Origin: an uncultured Elusimicrobiales bacterium
GTDB lineage: Bacteria; Elusimicrobiota; Elusimicrobia; Elusimicrobiales; Elusimicrobiaceae
Direction of reading: 5' to 3'
Assembly (NCBI GenBank): GCA_944324645.1
Contig: CALUXB010000001.1
Span: 186,001 to 250,000, forward strand
Length of the DNA: 64,000 bases
Position 1 is the first letter of the stretch. The number at the start of each line of letters is the position of its first letter. The notes under the pieces are model-generated. The model had not been told where the DNA came from, did not search any database, and saw only the letters and a program-made list of their open reading frames with translations. The translations under genes and the position numbers were made by a program. Positions 61,694 through 64,000 of this stretch are shown piece after piece.

Positions 61694-62248
61694 AAATTAA
61701 ATCCTGACGGAAAAAACCCCGTAAAACGCAAAATAAACGGCTTTACGCTTATTGAGCTTTTGGTAGTGGTGCTGATAATCGGCATTTTGGCGGCCATTGC
61801 CTTGCCGCAGTATAACCGTGCGGTGTTACGTTCCCGTTTTGTACAGGCACAAACTATTGCCAAAAGCTTTGCTGACGCCGCCACCCGATATTATTTGGCA
61901 AACGGAGAACCACCGAGCTATTGGGCAGATTTGGATATCAATATGCCTTCCGACTGGAAGGACGACGGGAACTATGGTGGGGGGTTAACGGGGAGATATA
62001 TTGCTTGTGATTTAATGAATAATCATGATAAAAATATTGTTTGTTTTATCCATTGGGGGAACATACCTTATTTGGCGGCTTATGTGCAGTTTTTCGGCCC
62101 TAATAGCAATGCCCGTGAATGTTGGGCTAGGAAGGACAATGAGGACGCGCAGAGCCTTTGCCAAGGTTTTGGGGGAATAGAAATGGGGAATGTGTCAAAT
62201 TATTCTTGTCAAAGCATGGGAGGTTGTACCCGTTATGTATTGCCTTAG
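61676..62248 (+). CDS. Type IV pilin-like protein 6
   Basis: 190 residues from the cassette ATG, starting MSKIYQK. Leader ...KRKING|FTLIELLVVVLIIGILAAIALPQYNRAV with Glu5; the residue before Gly is Asn rather than Gly. The C-terminal domain has about six cysteines (IACDL, IVCFI, ECWAR, SLCQG, YSCQS, GGCTR). It follows the divergently placed clpC and ends before a terminator, again as a stand-alone unit. Confidence 0.9.
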   Translation: MSKIYQKLNPDGKNPVKRKINGFTLIELLVVVLIIGILAAIALPQYNRAVLRSRFVQAQTIAKSFADAATRYYLANGEPPSYWADLDINMPSDWKDDGNYGGGLTGRYIACDLMNNHDKNIVCFIHWGNIPYLAAYVQFFGPNSNARECWARKDNEDAQSLCQGFGGIEMGNVSNYSCQSMGGCTRYVLP

Positions 62249-62267
62249 CTAGTTTTATAGGTGCCTT

Positions 62268-62295
62268 TCGGCCCCGCCCTGTGGCGGGGCTTTTT
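62268..62295 (+). terminator. Terminator after pilin 6
   Basis: GCCCCGCC (62271-62278) pairs with GGCGGGGC (62283-62290), then TTTTT. The next gene's -10 box starts 3 bases after the T run. Confidence 0.9.
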
Positions 62296-62297
62296 GC

Positions 62298-62303
62298 TAT
62301 AAT
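62298..62303 (+). promoter_or_regulatory. -10 box 6 nt ahead of the KdsC-like gene
   Basis: TATAAT, then AGGTAT, then ATG. No ribosome site beyond a weak AGG, so a leaderless transcript is likely. The terminator stem occupies the -35 position. Confidence 0.5.
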
Positions 62304-62309
62304 AGGTAT

Positions 62310-62912
62310 ATGAATGAAGAATTGTTGGCGCGTGCGCGCAAAATTAAAATCGTTTTAAATGATGTGGACGGCATTTGGACGGACGGAAAACTTAATTTTT
62401 TCCTGACCCTGGAGGGGAAAGTGGAAGAAATGAAGTCTTTTAACGCTTTGGACGGCATTGCCGTTATGCTTTTGCGCTGTGCCGGCGTAAAAAGCGGCGT
62501 GATTACGGGCCGCCGCCACGAAACCACGCTAACCCGCGCGCGCAGTTTGGGAATGAACTATTTTTATCAGGGATTTTTGACTAAACTAGGCCCTTTGCAG
62601 GATATTATGAAGCGGGAAAATGTGACCGCAGAGGAAGTGGCTTTTATTGGAGATGACTTGACGGATTTGCCTCTTTTGGAAAAAGTGGGCCTGGCGGTCA
62701 CCGTGCCCAATGCGATGGAAGAAGTCAAAAAGTCTGCTCATTATATTACCCAGCGGCCGGGCGGAGCCGGAGCCTACCGCGAATTGGCTGACCTAATTGT
62801 AACCGCTCAGGGCAAAATGCCCGCCATTTTGGCCGATATCCGCGCCTCCCAATGGAAGCGGCCGGAAGCGGGGGAAATCCGCATAGTTACTTCCCAGGAA
62901 GGAATTTCTTAA
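62310..62912 (+). CDS. HAD-IIIA phosphatase, KdsC-like
   Basis: 200 residues. HAD motif I IVLNDVDGIWTDGKL with the two Asp, motif II GVITGRR, and motif III/IV KRENVTAEEVAFIGDDLTDLPLLEKV. The layout matches KdsC, the Kdo-8-phosphate phosphatase that supplies Kdo to WaaA, but a nucleotidyltransferase/phosphatase of the NeuA tail type is also possible. A C-terminal extension (PAILADIRASQWKRPEAGEI) goes beyond usual KdsC. The tmk gene starts one base after its stop, so the two are in one operon. Confidence 0.82.
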   Translation: MNEELLARARKIKIVLNDVDGIWTDGKLNFFLTLEGKVEEMKSFNALDGIAVMLLRCAGVKSGVITGRRHETTLTRARSLGMNYFYQGFLTKLGPLQDIMKRENVTAEEVAFIGDDLTDLPLLEKVGLAVTVPNAMEEVKKSAHYITQRPGGAGAYRELADLIVTAQGKMPAILADIRASQWKRPEAGEIRIVTSQEGIS

Positions 62913-62913
62913 T

Positions 62914-63552
62914 ATGAAAGGAAAGTTTATTGTATTGGAAGGGCCGGACCGCTGCGGCAAGTCCACCCAAGCCAAACTTCTTTATAACTACCTGCTGGAA
63001 CACGGCTGCGATGCGGTGCTCACGCGGGAGCCGGGCGGTACGCCCACCGCGGAAAAAATACGCCAAATCGTGTTGGAGCCGGGGCTGGATGTGCGCCCCG
63101 TGGCGGAGCTTCTTTTGTATGAAGCCAGCCGCGCCCAACATACGCAGGAAAAAATTATCCCCGCTTTGCAGGAAGGCAAAGTGGTCATTTGTGAACGTTA
63201 TACTATGTCCACTTGCGCATATCAAGGATATGCGCGCGGGCTGGATTTAAAAATGATAGAAGCCGTCAACCGAATTGCCACCACCGGTCTTACGCCGGAT
63301 TTGACCTTGGTGTTTTTAATGTCGGATAAATATTTTTCTTCCCGAGGGGAATATCTCTTTTCGGACCGGTTGGAGCGTGAGGACCGTGAGTTTAGGCAAA
63401 ATATGCGCCAAGGATACAAGAACCTGGTGGAACGGACGAAAAACGCCTATTTGATAGATGCTGATGCGGATGTGGACGCCATACGCGCCCGTGTGATAGA
63501 GCTGCTGAAAGAACACCATATTACGGATTTATGCCCTTTGCTGAAGTCTTAA
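62914..63552 (+). CDS. tmk: Thymidylate kinase
   Basis: 212 residues. P-loop VLEGPDRCGKSTQAKLL, DR-x motif with TREPGGTPTAEKIRQIVL, LLLYEASRAQHTQEKI and VICERYTMSTCAYQG; the lid is SDRLEREDREFRQN. It phosphorylates dTMP to dTDP. It overlaps the next gene, holB, by 22 bases; tmk-holB is a very common pair. Confidence 0.94.
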   Translation: MKGKFIVLEGPDRCGKSTQAKLLYNYLLEHGCDAVLTREPGGTPTAEKIRQIVLEPGLDVRPVAELLLYEASRAQHTQEKIIPALQEGKVVICERYTMSTCAYQGYARGLDLKMIEAVNRIATTGLTPDLTLVFLMSDKYFSSRGEYLFSDRLEREDREFRQNMRQGYKNLVERTKNAYLIDADADVDAIRARVIELLKEHHITDLCPLLKS

Positions 63553-64000
63553 ACCAAACTGCCGCTACGGAGTATTTGCAAAAAAGTGTGCTGAGCCGTG
63601 TGCCGCAGGCGCTGCTTTTTTGCGGTCCTTCGGGGGTGGGGAAAAAGAAAGCCGCGCTGGAGTTTGCCAAAGCGTTAAATTGTCTAGACCCGCAAGCCCG
63701 CCAAAACGGGGACGCCTGCGGCCTGTGCGCCCATTGCACCGCTATAGAAAAAGGCACTTATCCCGATGTGGTGGTGGCGGATTTTTTATATCAAGCCCGC
63801 TTGGAACTTAAAAAAGATCCCGGCGACAAAGGCTACGAAGAAGAACTGGAAAAAGAGCTGGCTAAGCAGCAGCGCATAAAAGTAGATACCATCCGTGACA
63901 TTACCGCCAAAAGCCAACAGAAAAGCGCTTTGAACGGTTGGAAGGTGTTTATTGTAGATGAAGCGCAAAGTATGCAGGCGGAAGCCGCCAATGCTTTGCT
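63531..64000 (+). CDS. holB: DNA polymerase III delta' subunit, N-terminal part
   Basis: The frame opens at the ATG at 63531 and is still open at the window edge, so about 157 codons are visible. It starts MPFAEVLNQTAATEYLQ, then the P-loop ALLFCGPSGVGKKKAALEFA near residue 28, the zinc-module cysteines C-x8-C-x2-C-x2-C (NCLDPQARQNGDACGLCAHC), a long charged insert (LELKKDPGDKGYEEELEKEL) and KVFIVDEAQSMQAEAANAL as Walker B/sensor region. It is the non-ATP-hydrolysing or ATPase clamp-loader arm, depending on class. No ribosome site is visible; translation is probably coupled to tmk. Confidence 0.9.
   Translation, partial: MPFAEVLNQTAATEYLQKSVLSRVPQALLFCGPSGVGKKKAALEFAKALNCLDPQARQNGDACGLCAHCTAIEKGTYPDVVVADFLYQARLELKKDPGDKGYEEELEKELAKQQRIKVDTIRDITAKSQQKSALNGWKVFIVDEAQSMQAEAANAL

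Overview
The window looks like chromosomal DNA of a Gram-negative, fermentative bacterium of the Elusimicrobiota type. The evidence is: LPS genes (waaA-like, heptosyltransferase-like, LptE-like lipoprotein), TolC and other outer-membrane barrel proteins, many single type IV pilin-like genes scattered among housekeeping genes, and energy genes suited to amino-acid/sugar fermentation (NADP-type glutamate dehydrogenase, lpd-buk-ptb, cysteine desulfidase-like, Leloir galactose genes). The taxonomic call is an inference from gene content, not from a marker-gene comparison.

Layout: 1-7 kb holds the end of a giant outer-membrane protein, comF, waaA and a heptosyltransferase with an extra half domain. 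6.7-7.8 kb (minus) holds RNase P RNA behind an RNase HI gene whose C-terminus looks like a sliding-clamp peptide. 7.9-12.1 kb (minus) is a TolC/adaptor/ABC/permease export operon. 12-18 kb carries an SLC1-type symporter, two pilins, gdhA, a DtxR-like regulator and a LexA-like regulator. 18-22.2 kb is galM-galK-galT and cdd. 22.3-25 kb has an SGNH hydrolase and two pilins, one large and modular. 25-32 kb (minus) is a long run: lpd, trmJ, buk, ptb, an M23 peptidase, two tandem P-loop ATPases and a SEC-C protein. 32-38.8 kb: radC, cysteine desulfidase-like, NupG-like transporter, yajQ, TPR protein, DedA. 39-40.4 kb is an AT-rich restriction-modification island. 40.5-50.3 kb: GH3 glycosidase, phosphoesterase, gltX, an unknown GYF-like/TM protein, pilT, a pilin, a short uvrC, rpsT. 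50.6-64 kb: a frameshifted outer-membrane protein, holA-lptE-leuS, a membrane protein, xerD-like, two pilins, clpC-recA, a KdsC-like phosphatase, tmk and the start of holB.

The most striking pattern is a cassette found at six pilin-like genes, all on the plus strand. It reads TTGCAT-like box, T11-13 tract, TTGATAAATTTTG, an 8-nt spacer containing ATG, then the inverted arm CAAAATTTATCAA. The left arm contains a -10-like TAAATT exactly 6 nt before the ATG in five copies. In four copies that ATG opens the prepilin; in the other two the inverted repeat is kept although the spacer ATG is out of frame and the pilin starts downstream. The element is therefore conserved as DNA or RNA, not as peptide. 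The same geometry (-10 hexamer 5-8 nt before ATG, no Shine-Dalgarno) recurs at about ten other genes, which suggests that leaderless transcription is common in this genome. PilT, the pilins and ComF fit a type IV pilus/DNA-uptake lifestyle.
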